The translations under genes were made by a program, and so were the position numbers. A stretch of 34,971 nt of DNA, from contig JANXVN010000175.1 of assembly GCA_025351645.1 (NCBI GenBank), forward strand, positions 1-34,971, in the 5' to 3' direction. The notes beneath the pieces were generated by a model. The model made no database searches. It had not been told where the DNA came from and saw only the letters and a list, made by a program, of their open reading frames with translations. Shown in pieces: positions 34,707 to 34,971 of this stretch; the stretch's first letter is position 1; each line of letters starts with the position of its first letter. This DNA comes from Ferruginibacter sp. Lineage in GTDB: Bacteria; Bacteroidota; Bacteroidia; Chitinophagales; Chitinophagaceae.

Positions 34707-34971
34707 ACCAACGAGAGGTATAAGGTTAAAAGTCCTTTTAGTGGCTGTCCGGGAGTATCTATCGCTATTGCCAGGCCAGGCGCAAATGCTTATAACAATG
34801 ACCCGGTAACTTTTTATACCCTCAACAGCGCAACAGGCGTAACTACTGCTTTTAACTTGTACACTTATGTTAGCTTTGAATCTCCTGCTGGTTCTGGCGT
34901 ATTTAAAGGGCAGCTTTTAAAAGTTAACCCGGCAACTGGCGTGGTTAGCTGCTACCCTTCTTCGGTACTGG
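34707..34971 (+). CDS. Partial open frame at the right edge, no start codon visible
   Basis: One frame is open from the stop at 34704-34706 to the window end. It reads SGCPGVSIAIARPGANAY, then DPVTFYTLNSATGVTTAF and GQLLKVNPATGVVSCYPSSVL. The phrases LNSATGV and VNPATGV are a short repeat of the kind seen in beta-propeller or other repeat proteins. Composition looks coding, but no ATG, GTG or TTG with a convincing context precedes it in frame. It may be the continuation of a frameshifted gene, a remnant, or a gene with an unusual start. Function cannot be assigned. Confidence 0.4.

Overview
The window looks like chromosomal DNA of a Bacteroidota bacterium, most likely a Chitinophagaceae-type soil or plant-associated lineage. 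This is inferred from A/T-rich intergenic DNA, a LolD/MacA-type efflux operon paired with an NtrC-type two-component system, a DUF4397-like lipoprotein, a GH95 alpha-L-fucosidase, and REP-like intergenic repeats of a style familiar from this phylum. No rRNA, tRNA, CRISPR array, transposase or phage gene was seen.

Layout. (1) 138-2306, minus strand: an efflux operon (periplasmic adaptor, small exported peptide, LolD-type ATPase). It is preceded by a sigma-54-like -24/-12 site and a perfect inverted repeat. The facing plus-strand genes 2913-5745 encode an NtrC-family response regulator and a histidine kinase that probably control it. (2) 5937-13956: a carbohydrate-modification block. It holds a glycosyltransferase/UDP-galactopyranose-mutase fusion, a GH1-like protein, and a compact GT2 / NodS-like methyltransferase / PIG-L deacetylase / acyl-CoA-dehydrogenase-like group that may build a modified amino-sugar compound. 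(3) 14006-22775: a stress and oxidation block with a DUF2383 protein, an alpha/beta hydrolase, an SDR, a gluconate-dehydrogenase-type small subunit and GMC flavoprotein, a second GH1-like protein and a large HPII-type catalase. Four consecutive genes here (14.9-17.5 kb) each carry single-base homopolymer frameshifts, which means either local sequence error or very recent decay. (4) 23413-26794: a helical-repeat protein, a lipoprotein and RmuC. (5) 27094-34261: L-fucose use. A five-gene plus-strand operon (mutarotase, SDR, fumarylacetoacetate-hydrolase-family enzyme, lactonase, aldo/keto reductase) encodes most of the non-phosphorylated L-fucose pathway, and a convergent secreted GH95 fucosidase would release the sugar. 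The fuconate dehydratase is not in the window.

Non-coding structure is the most unusual part. A 91-bp MITE-like element occurs twice (9989-10079 and 19018-19108), with 18-bp terminal inverted repeats and 10-bp flanking direct repeats. Each copy sits 24-29 bp upstream of one of the two GH1-like genes, in the same orientation relative to the gene. A second, larger hairpin-bearing element occurs three times (about 15362-15485, 18793-19017 and 31355-31570). A third, composite REP-like element carries a palindromic repeat; it occurs at 2640-2880 and at 22955-23330, where the palindrome is amplified into four tandem 57-bp units. Four clear hairpin terminators separate the transcription units.
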